Positions 26,154-34,109 of a stretch of 64,000 bases of DNA are shown piece by piece. Location: positions 58,572 through 122,571 of the forward strand of contig NZ_JBEXCV010000006.1 in the NCBI RefSeq assembly GCF_040605455.1. The letters are read 5' to 3'. Source of the DNA: Embleya sp040605455 (GTDB lineage: Bacteria; Actinomycetota; Actinomycetes; Streptomycetales; Streptomycetaceae). The notes under the pieces are model-generated. The model did no database searches. It was given only the letters and a program-made list of their open reading frames with translations, and was not told the DNA's origin. Every line of letters begins with the position of its first letter. Position 1 is the stretch's first letter. A program made the translations under genes and the position numbers.

Positions 26154-27476
26154 TCAGCGGCGTCTTTGGTCGCGGAGGACCTGGAAGGTGATGCCGGCCG
26201 CCTGGAGGCGGGCGATCAACGGGTCGCCGAGGGCGGCGGCGGGGGTGGTTTGGCCGGCGGTGGTGGGGAGGTCGTCGTGGGCCAGGGACAGGGCGGATTC
26301 GGCGAGCATCTTGGCCGATTCGGTGTAGCCCGGGTCGCCTCCGGAGACCCGGGTGATCACTCGGCGGTCGCCTGCTTCGGCGACGAACAGGACGTGGAAC
26401 CAGGACTTTTCGCGGGCGGCGGTGGCGGGTCCGGTGCCGGGGGCGCGGCGGGCGAGCAGGCGTTCGCGGATCGGGGCGATTTGGGCCAGCGCGACCAGGG
26501 TGCCCAAACCCAGGGCGCCGGCCGCGGCGATCGGGAGGTGCTTGACGGCCGCGTAGTGGCGGTAGGTGAAGTCCGGGCCGTAGTCGGGGAGGGCCGCGGC
26601 GGAGCGGACCACGATCTGGGGGTCGATGGTGGGCAGCGGGATCGCCCACATGCCGGTGGTTCGGTCGAGGCGCGGCGGGCCGGTGCCGATCCGGACCCGG
26701 CGGCCGATCGGGGCCGGTTCCACGGCGCGGCGGGCCCGGTGGGCACGGTCGGCTTCGGGAAGGCGGGCGAAGACGTTCAGAGCGGAGTGGAACGTGCCGC
26801 CGGAGAAGGTACCGCTCGCTCGGACGAAGCCGTCCACCAGGATCGGGACGTCGCGTGGGAGCAGACCGATCGTGTACAGCACGCCCAGGTCGTACGGAAT
26901 CGAGTCGAAGCCGCAGGCGTGTACGAGGCGGGCGCCGGTCGCGACCGCGCGGGCGTGGTGGTCGAGGTAGACCCGGTCGACGAACTCGGGCTCGCCGCAC
27001 AGGTCGACGTAGTCCGTGCCGGAGGCGGCGCAGGCCGCAACGAGGGCGGCGCCGTGGCGGAGGTAGGGGCCGACGGTGGTGGCCACGACGCGGGTGGCGG
27101 CGGCGATCTCGGCGAGTGCGGCGGGGTCGTCGGCGTCCACGCGCAGGAGAGCGGGCTGCGGGGGGTCCGGGACGGGTTCGTTGCGCGGCATTTCGTTGCG
27201 CGGCGTTGCGTCACGTGGCGTTTCGTTGCCTGGCGTTTCGTTGCCCAGTGTTCCGTTGCTGCCCGGTGTTTCGTTGCTGCCCGGTGTTTCGTGATGCGGC
27301 GTTTCGTCGCGCAGTATTCCGTCGCGCAGGTCGCGGAGCCGGCCGAGGTCGCGACCGGCCATGGCCCAGCGGGTGGTCGGCGGTGCGTGGCGGGCCAGGT
27401 AGGCAGCGACCAGCCTTCCGGTGAACCCGGTCGCGCCGAACAAGACGATGTCGTACAGGCGGGTATCCGAGGGCAT
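26154..27476 (-). CDS. trans-acting enoyl reductase / saccharopine dehydrogenase-like protein
   Basis: 440 residues from ATG at 27476 with AAGGA directly upstream (an in-frame ATG at 27500 is weaker). Rossmann start: YDIVLFGATGFTGRLVAAYLARH, GATGFTG at 14-20. Further family blocks: VVATTVGPYLRHGAALVAACAASGTDYVDLCGEPEFV, HACGFDSIPYDLGVL, SGGTFHSAL. In actinobacteria this family (Rv2449c-like) includes the trans enoyl reductase of phthiocerol synthesis, but most members are of unknown substrate. Residues about 62-97 are an odd insertion of NETPGS/NETPGN-type repeats in place of a normal loop after the second strand. Confidence 0.82.
   Translation of the reverse strand: MPSDTRLYDIVLFGATGFTGRLVAAYLARHAPPTTRWAMAGRDLGRLRDLRDGILRDETPHHETPGSNETPGSNGTLGNETPGNETPRDATPRNEMPRNEPVPDPPQPALLRVDADDPAALAEIAAATRVVATTVGPYLRHGAALVAACAASGTDYVDLCGEPEFVDRVYLDHHARAVATGARLVHACGFDSIPYDLGVLYTIGLLPRDVPILVDGFVRASGTFSGGTFHSALNVFARLPEADRAHRARRAVEPAPIGRRVRIGTGPPRLDRTTGMWAIPLPTIDPQIVVRSAAALPDYGPDFTYRHYAAVKHLPIAAAGALGLGTLVALAQIAPIRERLLARRAPGTGPATAAREKSWFHVLFVAEAGDRRVITRVSGGDPGYTESAKMLAESALSLAHDDLPTTAGQTTPAAALGDPLIARLQAAGITFQVLRDQRRR
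27177..27312 (-). repeat. in-frame low-complexity tandem repeat inside the reductase gene
   Basis: Repeated GTTTCGTTGC-type units of 15 and 18 bp encode (G/R)NETP(G/S)-like hexa- and pentapeptides. All units are multiples of three, so the frame survives. Replication slippage is the likely origin. Confidence 0.75.
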
Positions 27477-28027
27477 TCCTTGACCCTCGCGTATAGGCAT
27501 TCACCACCGCAACCGGCACCCGGACCATGCGGGGCCCGGGCCTTGGCATGCGTGTCGCTCCCGCCGACGAACCGACACGACAAGGATCGCGACGCGACCG
27601 CGAAGGCGACACACCAAACGCCCCGAAACCCGCCGAGCGGTAGGGATGTTCGCCGGGACGCCCACCCGAAATTGCTCGTGATGTGCGTGTCCGGGACGGT
27701 GCCGCGTTCTTTGCGCCGGATCGCCCGGCCGAATCCGGCGTGGGAGATCACCCGGTCCGTGCCGCAGGTCGTTTCGTACCGCTCGGTCCCGGGCGATCCC
27801 TCGGGTACGGCGACCGCGATCGGTGCGTCGTCGGGCAGGTCCGCAAGGGCGGCGCGGAGCCGGCCCACGGTCCCCACCGGCGGCTCACCGCGAAGGACCT
27901 GGCCCGTCTCGTCGGGCCGCCGACTTCGCGACGCCACCGGAATCGGGCGCGGGCAATCCGGGACCGCCGCCGGCCCCGGATCTGGGGGCAGAGAATATGC
28001 ATCACCGCACCCCAAACGGAGGAACCG
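27477..28027. other. 550-bp region with a possible DUF6225-like scrap on the minus strand
   Basis: A minus frame near 27700-27900 reads VGTVGRLRAALADLPDDAPIAVAVPEGSPGTERYETTCGTDRVISHAGFG, which resembles small Streptomyces DUF6225 proteins. The frame has no credible start and runs on into the reductase gene without a stop, so it is either a remnant or a chance likeness. No other gene is visible. Confidence 0.35.
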
Positions 28028-28195
28028 ATGACCGACGCGCACGACGTCGAGCCGATCGAGGTCGACTGGCCAGGCCCGGATGACGGGGTGATCCGCACCG
28101 TCACGGTGTACCCCAGGCCCGACGAGAGCATCGAGCAGGCGACCGAGCGGGCACGCGAGATCGCCCGGACCGAAGCCTTGAACAACCCGAGGTAG
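28028..28195 (+). CDS. small acidic hypothetical protein
   Basis: 55 residues from ATG at 28028, with GGAGGAACCG as a good ribosome-binding site. The sequence is MTDAHDVEPIEVDWPGPDDG, then VIRTVTVYPRPDESIEQATERAREIAR. It has an acidic N-terminus, a short beta strand and a charged C-terminal helix. No signal or membrane segment. Clean ribosome-binding site and a terminator directly after the stop support expression. I do not recognise the family. Confidence 0.6.
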   Translation: MTDAHDVEPIEVDWPGPDDGVIRTVTVYPRPDESIEQATERAREIARTEALNNPR

Positions 28196-28209
28196 CCGAA
28201 CGCACGGTC

Positions 28210-28233
28210 CGGCCCGGACAACCGGCCGGGCCG
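28210..28233 (+). terminator. hairpin terminator
   Basis: CGGCCCGG / CCGGGCCG, 8-bp perfect stem, 15 bp after the small protein's stop. Confidence 0.6.
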
Positions 28234-28317
28234 CTTCGGGTTCACCGACAAGGTTGCCTTGTCACCGAGCCACAACAGGAACCGACTCCCGCCCGGGTTG
28301 CACAGGCCCTGCACGCG

Positions 28318-28560
28318 GTGCACATCACGGCCGGAAACCACTCCCCGATCGACGTCACCGCTCCGCACACCTGCGCTCAGCACGGCAACACAGTGGCCGT
28401 CGACGCGTCACCGACCCACGAACCCTCCTGGTGGACACCGGCCCGCAAGATCTGGGCAGGGCTCCTGGGGTGGCCACGCTCCTGGGCGCGGTTTTCGCCT
28501 ATCTCCAGGTGCGACGATCCGCGCCCCACCGCCCGGGTCACGTCACCGGGTCGGCGGGCG
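28318..28560 (+). pseudogene. small membrane protein, frameshifted
   Basis: The frame from 28318 reads MHITAGNHSPIDVTAPHTC... then EPSWWTPARKIWAGLLG, the start of a membrane helix. The helix continues only in the next frame as VATLLGAVFAYLQVRRSAPHRPG. A one-base loss at about 28468 would explain it. The product would have been a short cytosolic N-terminus with one membrane anchor. Function unknown; the call rests on the coherent helix across two frames. Confidence 0.4.
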
Positions 28561-28673
28561 GGCGGTGCGGTCTTGGGATGGTGCGTCCAACCACTCCGCG
28601 CGCATGGCCTGGAGCCGGTCGAGGTCCGAAGACGTCGCCGGGCTCGGTTGGCGCGTGGTGGGCTTCGGTTGCG

Positions 28674-29204
28674 TCAGTAGCCGCCACCGGTGCTGCCACT
28701 CGGGGGCGTGGTCACCTTGTTGCCGTTGGTATCCACGACGTACCACTTGGCGCCGAACTGATCGAGCCCTTGGCCATGGGTGTCGCCGGGCTGCTGATCC
28801 CCTTGGTACAGGTACAGGGGGTGACCGTTGTACGTCACTTCCTGGCCGCCGTCGCTGCGGGTCGTCGTGCCGATCAGGTCGGCCTTGGCGTCCCCGCCCG
28901 CACTCGGCTGTCCGGGTGTCAGCAGCGGAGGCCACGCCGCCGCGCAGCCACCGGAGCAGGTCGAGGTGCCCGAGCTGTCGGCATCGAACAGGTAGAGGGT
29001 TCGCCCCGTGGGGTCGACCAGGATCTTCCCGAGCGCTCCGGATCGGGTCTGCACCGCCGCGGCACCCGAGGACACCGTTCCCCCGCCTGCGCTGGGGGAC
29101 TTCGAGGTCGACGAGCCACCGCCGCTGTCCGAGCAACCGCTCGACGATGCGGCCACCAGCACGACGGCGACCGCCGCCGAGACCCTGCTGACGATGATTC
29201 CCAT
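28674..29204 (-). CDS. lipoprotein with two COG4315-type repeats
   Basis: 176 residues from ATG at 29204. Signal: MGIIVSRVSAAVAVVLVAASSSGC, with lipobox SSGC, acylated Cys at about 24, followed by a Ser/Gly linker. Two copies of the secreted repeat of unknown function (PF03640-type) follow: KILVDPTGRTLYLFDADSSG with CSGGCAAAWPPLL, then VTYNGHPLYLYQGDQQPGDTHGQGLDQFGAKWYVV. Family members are small periplasm-side or surface lipoproteins, some linked to copper or redox stress; the two Cys in the first repeat may form a disulfide. Alone in its unit. Confidence 0.85.
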   Translation of the reverse strand: MGIIVSRVSAAVAVVLVAASSSGCSDSGGGSSTSKSPSAGGGTVSSGAAAVQTRSGALGKILVDPTGRTLYLFDADSSGTSTCSGGCAAAWPPLLTPGQPSAGGDAKADLIGTTTRSDGGQEVTYNGHPLYLYQGDQQPGDTHGQGLDQFGAKWYVVDTNGNKVTTPPSGSTGGGY

Positions 29205-29724
29205 CGGCCGCCCTTCCCCTCGGCCGCCGTGCGGGCGGCTGCAACGGCCCGCCACTATGCGGGCCTCCGCCACTCCACCACGCACCCCGCGGAAGGACCC
29301 GCATACCGAGCCACGTGGCGCGGGAGATTCCCTCTGACGGCCCAAGGAGGGGTCGGGGCAGATACGATCGTCGCCGGCTATTCCTTGGCTCCGACCGTGT
29401 CGATCGGTGCGATGCGCAGCAATCGTCGGGTGACCGGGGCGACCGCGAGCAGGGCGGCGGCGCTGATCGCGAGCAGCAGTGGGATCGGCACGCGGGGGGT
29501 GCTCTCGCCGTCGTCCGCCGCCCGGGAGATGCCATGGACGCAGGGCCGTTCGGCGTCGTCGCCCACGCCTCGCGTCGAAGTTGGATTGCCGCTCCTGCGG
29601 CGAGGGACGCGAGCGTCGTACCGCCTCGCGCACAGCAAAGCTGAGGCTGAGCAGTCCCAAGCCATCCGAGTGGCGCCCGCATGGTCGACCCGGGACCGGT
29701 GGGGTCGGCGGTGGCGGGGCGAGA
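29205..29724. other. 520-bp region with an ABC-permease-like C-terminal scrap
   Basis: A minus frame at about 29378-29520 reads TPRVPIPLLLAISAAALLAVAPVTRRLLRIAPIDTVGAKE before a stop. It is one membrane helix and a short tail as at the end of FtsX/MacB-like permeases. The rest of any such gene is missing. Nothing else supportable. Confidence 0.3.
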
Positions 29725-30324
29725 TCAGCCGTTGCCGACTTCCCGCGCCACGCGCTCCAGTCGACGGCGGTGGTCCTCCCACCATGTCTGATCTCCTGGT
29801 GGCATGTTGTCCTTGCCTTGCAAGTACCCGACGGATCCGTCGATGAGTTCTCGCACGATGTCGGCTTGGCCGGCGTGCCGCTGAGTGTCGGAGATCACGC
29901 GCACCAGGAGGTGATGCAGCGTCACTTCTCGTCGCTCCTCCGGCCACCACGGGACGTGACCGATCGCGTCGAGGGTCAGCGTCGCGATCGTGCTGTTGGA
30001 GTGCTCCCACGCCCGGTGATACAGCCCAAGGATGTCTTCACGCGACTCGTCCGCGGTGGCCCACATGTCCGCGTTGGGTTCTGCGTCCTCCGTGTACCAC
30101 CAGGGTGGCGGCTCCTCCCCGAAGAACGGCCGCCCGAACGTGTCACCGAAGTACCCCAGCTCCACGCCGGCGACATGTTTGACCAACCCCAGCAGATTCG
30201 TGCCCGTGGGGGTCAATGGGCGGCGGATGTCGTATTCCGAGAGCCCATCGAGCTTCCACACCAAGGCGTCCCGACCGTCTTGCAGATAACGAAGAATGTC
30301 CGCTTTCGGATTTGGTTCGATCAT
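29725..30324 (-). CDS. DinB-family protein (DUF664 type)
   Basis: 199 residues from ATG at 30324. Opening: MIEPNPKADILRYLQDGRDALVWKLDGLSEYDIRRPLTPTGTNLLGLVKHVAGVELGYFGDTFGRPF. This is the mini-circle/DUF664 branch of the DinB four-helix fold. The three metal-binding His of DinB are represented by KHVAGVE, the HHLLVRV segment and DTQRHAGQADIVRELID. These proteins are thought to be metal-dependent thiol-S-transferases, although the substrate is rarely known. Single gene, no visible partner. Confidence 0.88.
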   Translation of the reverse strand: MIEPNPKADILRYLQDGRDALVWKLDGLSEYDIRRPLTPTGTNLLGLVKHVAGVELGYFGDTFGRPFFGEEPPPWWYTEDAEPNADMWATADESREDILGLYHRAWEHSNSTIATLTLDAIGHVPWWPEERREVTLHHLLVRVISDTQRHAGQADIVRELIDGSVGYLQGKDNMPPGDQTWWEDHRRRLERVAREVGNG

Positions 30325-30889
30325 GCCGGACAGTTTTCCACCCAGCACTGACCGCCGGGCTCTATCGGACAACGCGGGACGCTGCCGCCAGGCAGCCTGC
30401 CGCCGACGCACAGCGGTCGAAGACGACCGACCGACAACATCAAGTGAGACAAGCCTGTGAAGGTGCCACTGAGAGACACCACCAACTGAGACTCCGCCGA
30501 AGATCCGTCTCACCCCTCCCTTGCATCACCCCTGGTCACAGGCTCGCCCGCAACACCGACATCGCCCGCGTCGAGGAGCAGCTCGACGCGGAGCAGCAGG
30601 TCCGCGAGGTGTATCACGCCATCGGGAGCCTCCGAGGTTGATGCCGCGGCCCGGCGAACCGCCCCGCGGTCCGCCGGGCTGACGGCCGGATGTTCGCGCC
30701 GGGCCCCACCCTGACGACCTCGCACCCGGGACCGTGTGTGTTCCCTGTTTCGGCCAGTACGGATGTCGTTCGCGCCGGCCATGGCGAATCGGGGGGTCTC
30801 GGCTCGTCCGGTGGGATATCGCTGTGGAAGACGAGGTGTGCGCCCGTGGGGGGCGTGCACCCGCAAAACCGAAGCAGGGGGTTGCAACG
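30325..30889. other. 565-bp region without a supported gene
   Basis: A plus frame ending at 30641 (IARVEEQLDAEQQVREVYHAIGSLRG) could be a helical protein tail but has no start. I see no hairpin or repeat. The last 60 bp lead into the modular repeat protein; no clear -10/-35 pair. Confidence 0.35.
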
Positions 30890-32773
30890 GTGGCTTCATT
30901 GAGTTACGAAATCCTCACCGATCCGGCTCCGCTCCAGGTGTCGGAGGCGGGCGAGGAGTCCCGGGGGGCGGTCTACATCGTCGTCTCCAATCCGAACAGG
31001 GGCGACGTGATCTGGTGCTCCATCGAGGTGCGGGTGCCCTTCGGGCCCAAGGACGGTGATCTGACGCCCGATCCGAAGGCGATCCAGGCACGGGTCGAAC
31101 AGAACACCGCGACGGACAAGGCGGACGAGCCGACAACCGTCTGGGACGCGGGTGCGGGTGTGTTCACCGTGTCCGTTCGGCCCTACGCGCTGTTCAAGGA
31201 GGGCGGCTCCATGATCCTGGCACTGGACGGCTTCCCCGTCTCCGACCTCCCGGGGCTGGTCCGGTTGCAGGTGACGGAGAGGGCGGCGAGCGGCGCGGTG
31301 GTGCAGCGCAACCCTGTGACCCTGAGCCTGCTCAAGCGCGCGCCCAAGGTACCGCGCAACTTCCGCCCGAAGGATTCCCTGGTGGCCGCGGGCAAGGATG
31401 TCGTCCTGCAGTGGGCGGGGCCCGACACCCTCGCGTACAAGATCGTGGGTCCGGACGGCCTCGCGGAGAACGTCCCGCAGAGGACGGGGGCGGCCGGCTG
31501 GCAGTGGTCTCCGAAGGCGGGCCAGGAGCCGAAGCGGGACGCCACCTACACCCTGGTGGCCACTTCCGGGACCCGGCAGCAGCCGGGGTACTTCCTCACC
31601 ACCACCGTCCACCTGCGCAGCCCCGAGTTCGAGAGCGTGACCGCCACCGCCGGGGTACACACTCCGTGGGTCCAGGGCACCACCGACAAGGGACGGATCA
31701 CCTTCACCCCGCAAGGAGCGCAGATCCGCGACCAGTCCGACACGCCCGGCACCGTCTCGGCCGCCACCGCGGACGTCGAGACCGTGACCGCCACACGGGT
31801 GCGGGGCCGCGACGGCGATGCCGGGTGGATCGAGTTCCCACACGACGGGATCAGGGTCGGCCATGGCGGAGGAGGCGACCTGGGGACTGTCACGGCCGAC
31901 AAGGTCGGCGCGAACAGTGTGAACACCGGGTGGGTGGGCGACCGCGACGCCGGCAAGGGATGGATCGAGTTTCCGCAATCCGGCGTGAACGTACGCAAGG
32001 ACGGAACGCAGGCGTGGGGAACCGTCGCCGCCGACAAGGCCGACCTGAACGGCATCAACACCGAGTGGGTGCAGGGACGCACGTCCGACGACGGATGGAT
32101 CTCGTTCCCGCCCGCCGGACTGAACGTGTACCAGGGCGCCGGAAACCGTCAGTGGGGAACCGTCGCAGCCGACAAGGCGGACCTGAACGACCTGGTCACC
32201 CACCGGGCCTTGGTCAAGGAACGCCTCACCCTCCAGGGCGGGTTGACCGTGAACAACGTGCTGGAGACACAGGACGGCCCCCCGCGGCTGATCGTCCACG
32301 GCCGGCTGGACGCCGAGGGCGAGGTCAATGCCAACCGGAATGTCGCCGTCGGCGGCGACCTCACCGCCAACGGCGACCTCACCGTCCACGGTGATGTCCG
32401 GCCCCTGCGGAACCTCGAAGTCGGAGGTGCGGTCGACGCGAGCGACCTGACGGTCAGGGGCAAACTGACGACCGACCACCCACAGTTCAAGCTCGTCGTC
32501 CACGGGGAGTCGCAGTTCGAGGGGAAGGTGAACGCCAACGGGCACCTGTCGATCCGCGACGGAAGCGCCTGGATCGTGCACACCAACGACGGCAAGGTTT
32601 CGATCAACGGCGACCTGCGCGTCAGCGGGGAGTCGCTGTTCATCGGGAAGGTGAACGCCAACGGGCACCTGTCGGTCCGCACCGGAGACGCCTGGATCGT
32701 GCACACCAACGACGACAAGGTAGCGATCAACGGCGACCTGCGCGTCCACGGGGCGTTCCGCTCGGACAGCTGA
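30890..32773 (+). CDS. modular repeat protein, likely elongated beta structure
   Basis: 627 residues from GTG at 30890 after GCAGGGGG. No signal peptide or membrane segment. Residues about 1-145 form a beta-rich head (YEILTDPAPLQVSEAG, YIVVSNPNRGDVIWCSIEVRVPFG). About 150-245 look Ig-like. Then come three related units with the pattern GTVTADK...NTxWVxGRxxDxGWIxFPxxGxxVxxGxGxxxWGTVAADKADLN. After that, shorter units alternate VHGxxxxEGxVNANxHLSVRxGDAWIVHTNDxKVxINGDLRV (two near-identical copies at the end). The right-hand part resembles bactofilin- or phage-fibre-like stacked beta turns. Function unknown; a secreted-without-Sec or intracellular scaffold is possible. Confidence 0.7.
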   Translation: MASLSYEILTDPAPLQVSEAGEESRGAVYIVVSNPNRGDVIWCSIEVRVPFGPKDGDLTPDPKAIQARVEQNTATDKADEPTTVWDAGAGVFTVSVRPYALFKEGGSMILALDGFPVSDLPGLVRLQVTERAASGAVVQRNPVTLSLLKRAPKVPRNFRPKDSLVAAGKDVVLQWAGPDTLAYKIVGPDGLAENVPQRTGAAGWQWSPKAGQEPKRDATYTLVATSGTRQQPGYFLTTTVHLRSPEFESVTATAGVHTPWVQGTTDKGRITFTPQGAQIRDQSDTPGTVSAATADVETVTATRVRGRDGDAGWIEFPHDGIRVGHGGGGDLGTVTADKVGANSVNTGWVGDRDAGKGWIEFPQSGVNVRKDGTQAWGTVAADKADLNGINTEWVQGRTSDDGWISFPPAGLNVYQGAGNRQWGTVAADKADLNDLVTHRALVKERLTLQGGLTVNNVLETQDGPPRLIVHGRLDAEGEVNANRNVAVGGDLTANGDLTVHGDVRPLRNLEVGGAVDASDLTVRGKLTTDHPQFKLVVHGESQFEGKVNANGHLSIRDGSAWIVHTNDGKVSINGDLRVSGESLFIGKVNANGHLSVRTGDAWIVHTNDDKVAINGDLRVHGAFRSDS

Positions 32774-33017
32774 CGGTCATGGTGCGACGGCCGCCCCGCA
32801 GGCCCATGGGTCCGGCAGGGCGGCCGTCGACAGGGGACGGCCGCAAGACGAGTCGGTGGCCCGGTAGACATGTATCGGCAGTTCCTCGCAACCGGCCGGT
32901 TCCAGGCCCGTTGAATCAGGCGCTGCGGCGTGGCGGCACTTGGCGATCGACGCGTCGATGCACCCGTGCCCGGCCGGTATGCCGGATACGGCCCCGATCG
33001 ACGGTTACGCTTCCGGC

Positions 33018-33452
33018 ATGGACGTGCGCGTAGAGCTCATCCGGGAAGTCGGTCAGGAACTCGTCGATGCCTTCAGCCGGCTGCTGCCGCAGCTGTCCGC
33101 GACGGCCAAGCCCCTGGACCACGAAGCCATCGACCGGATGGTGACGTGGGACGCCAACACTGTGCTTGTCGCCCGGACATCCGAGGCGATCGTCGGCACC
33201 CTGACTCTGGTGCTGTTGCCCCTGCCGTCCGGATTGCGGGCCCGCGTCGAAGACGTGGTTGTCGACAGTGCGGCGCGGGGCCGGGGAGTCGCGGCACTCC
33301 TCACCCAGGAGGCCGTGCGGATCGCTCGGGATGCGGGCGCCCGGACGGTGGATCTCACTTCCCGGCCGGATCGTGTCGCAGCGAACCGGCTGTATGAGCG
33401 TCTCGGCTTCCAGGTTCGGGAGTCGACGGTCTATCGATTCCCGATCGACTAG
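33018..33452 (+). CDS. GNAT-family N-acetyltransferase
   Basis: 144 residues from ATG at 33018. The acetyl-CoA site is in VEDVVVDSAARGRGVAALLTQEAVRIARDAGA (motif A, R/QxxGxG/A as RGRGVA). The C-terminal block DRVAANRLYERLGFQVRESTVYRF is typical of motif B. A single-domain cytosolic acetyltransferase with unknown acceptor. Its stop overlaps by 4 bp the end of the convergent methyltransferase remnant. No partner gene is apparent. Confidence 0.88.
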   Translation: MDVRVELIREVGQELVDAFSRLLPQLSATAKPLDHEAIDRMVTWDANTVLVARTSEAIVGTLTLVLLPLPSGLRARVEDVVVDSAARGRGVAALLTQEAVRIARDAGARTVDLTSRPDRVAANRLYERLGFQVRESTVYRFPID

Positions 33453-33960
33453 TTGGACGCTTCCCCCTTCAGCCGCCGCAGATCGGCGTGGACCAGATGC
33501 ACGTCGAGGGTGCGCGTCCCGTAGACATTCCCGCGCACTTCCCGAAGCCGGTTTGTCGGCAACCGGCCCGCCCACATGCCGGTGAGCGGCGTCTCCGGGC
33601 GCCACTTCGCCATGTAGTCGACGCCCGGCTCGGCGATCTCCCATCCGTCGAAGAACGCCTCGATCTCGGCCATCGTGCGGAACTTGCCGCTGCCGAGCGC
33701 CTTGAGGGCGACCTCTTCGAGCGCGGCCGACTCCGGCTCGACCGACTTGTCAGAACTGGGCGAGCAGCAACCCCGAACCCGGGGCGACGGCGCCCTTGTA
33801 CCCGTCCACGACCTTGGCGACCGCCGCGTCGTCGACGATGTGGTGCGTCACGTTGAGCAGGATCAGGCCGACCGGCTGCGACAGGTCGATCCGGGCGCGT
33901 ACCTCGGGCAGTGCGAGCAGTTCGGCCGGGTCGCCGAGGTCGGCGGTGAGCACCGAAGGT
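33449..33960 (-). pseudogene. S-adenosyl methyltransferase (Methyltransf_19-type), truncated and frameshifted
   Basis: The first piece (33953 to about 33755) reads VLTADLGDPAELLALPEVRARIDLSQPVGLILLNVTHHIVDDA, then VVDGYKGAVAPGSGLLLAQF. The match then moves one frame: SSDKSVEPESAALEEVALKALGSGKFRTMAEIEAFFDGWEIAEPGVDYMAKWRPE...LPTNRLREV. This is the C-terminal half of the common Streptomyces family. The AdoMet-binding N-terminal half is missing. Two lesions, so inactive. Confidence 0.7.
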
Positions 33961-34050
33961 TCAGTCGCAGGTGTCGGCCGATGGTGAGGTCGAGTCCCCG
34001 GCGTGGAGCGACCCCGGACCGGTGGGCGAGCATTGCGGACCCGATGGGCC

Positions 34051-34086
34051 GGCCCGACTCCGAGGGGACGCCATCGGAGTCGGGCC
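34051..34086 (-). terminator. hairpin terminator of the epimerase fusion gene
   Basis: GGCCCGACTCCGA / TCGGAGTCGGGCC is a perfect 13-bp stem with a 10-nt loop, 24 bp past the stop at 34110. Confidence 0.75.
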
Positions 34087-34109
34087 GTGACGGGTAGGCG
34101 TCCGGCGGG

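Noticed and set aside
30545..30641. Small plus-strand frame IARVEEQLDAEQQVREVYHAIGSLRG
   Set aside because: No start codon or ribosome-binding site, no recognised family; left as an unassigned stretch.
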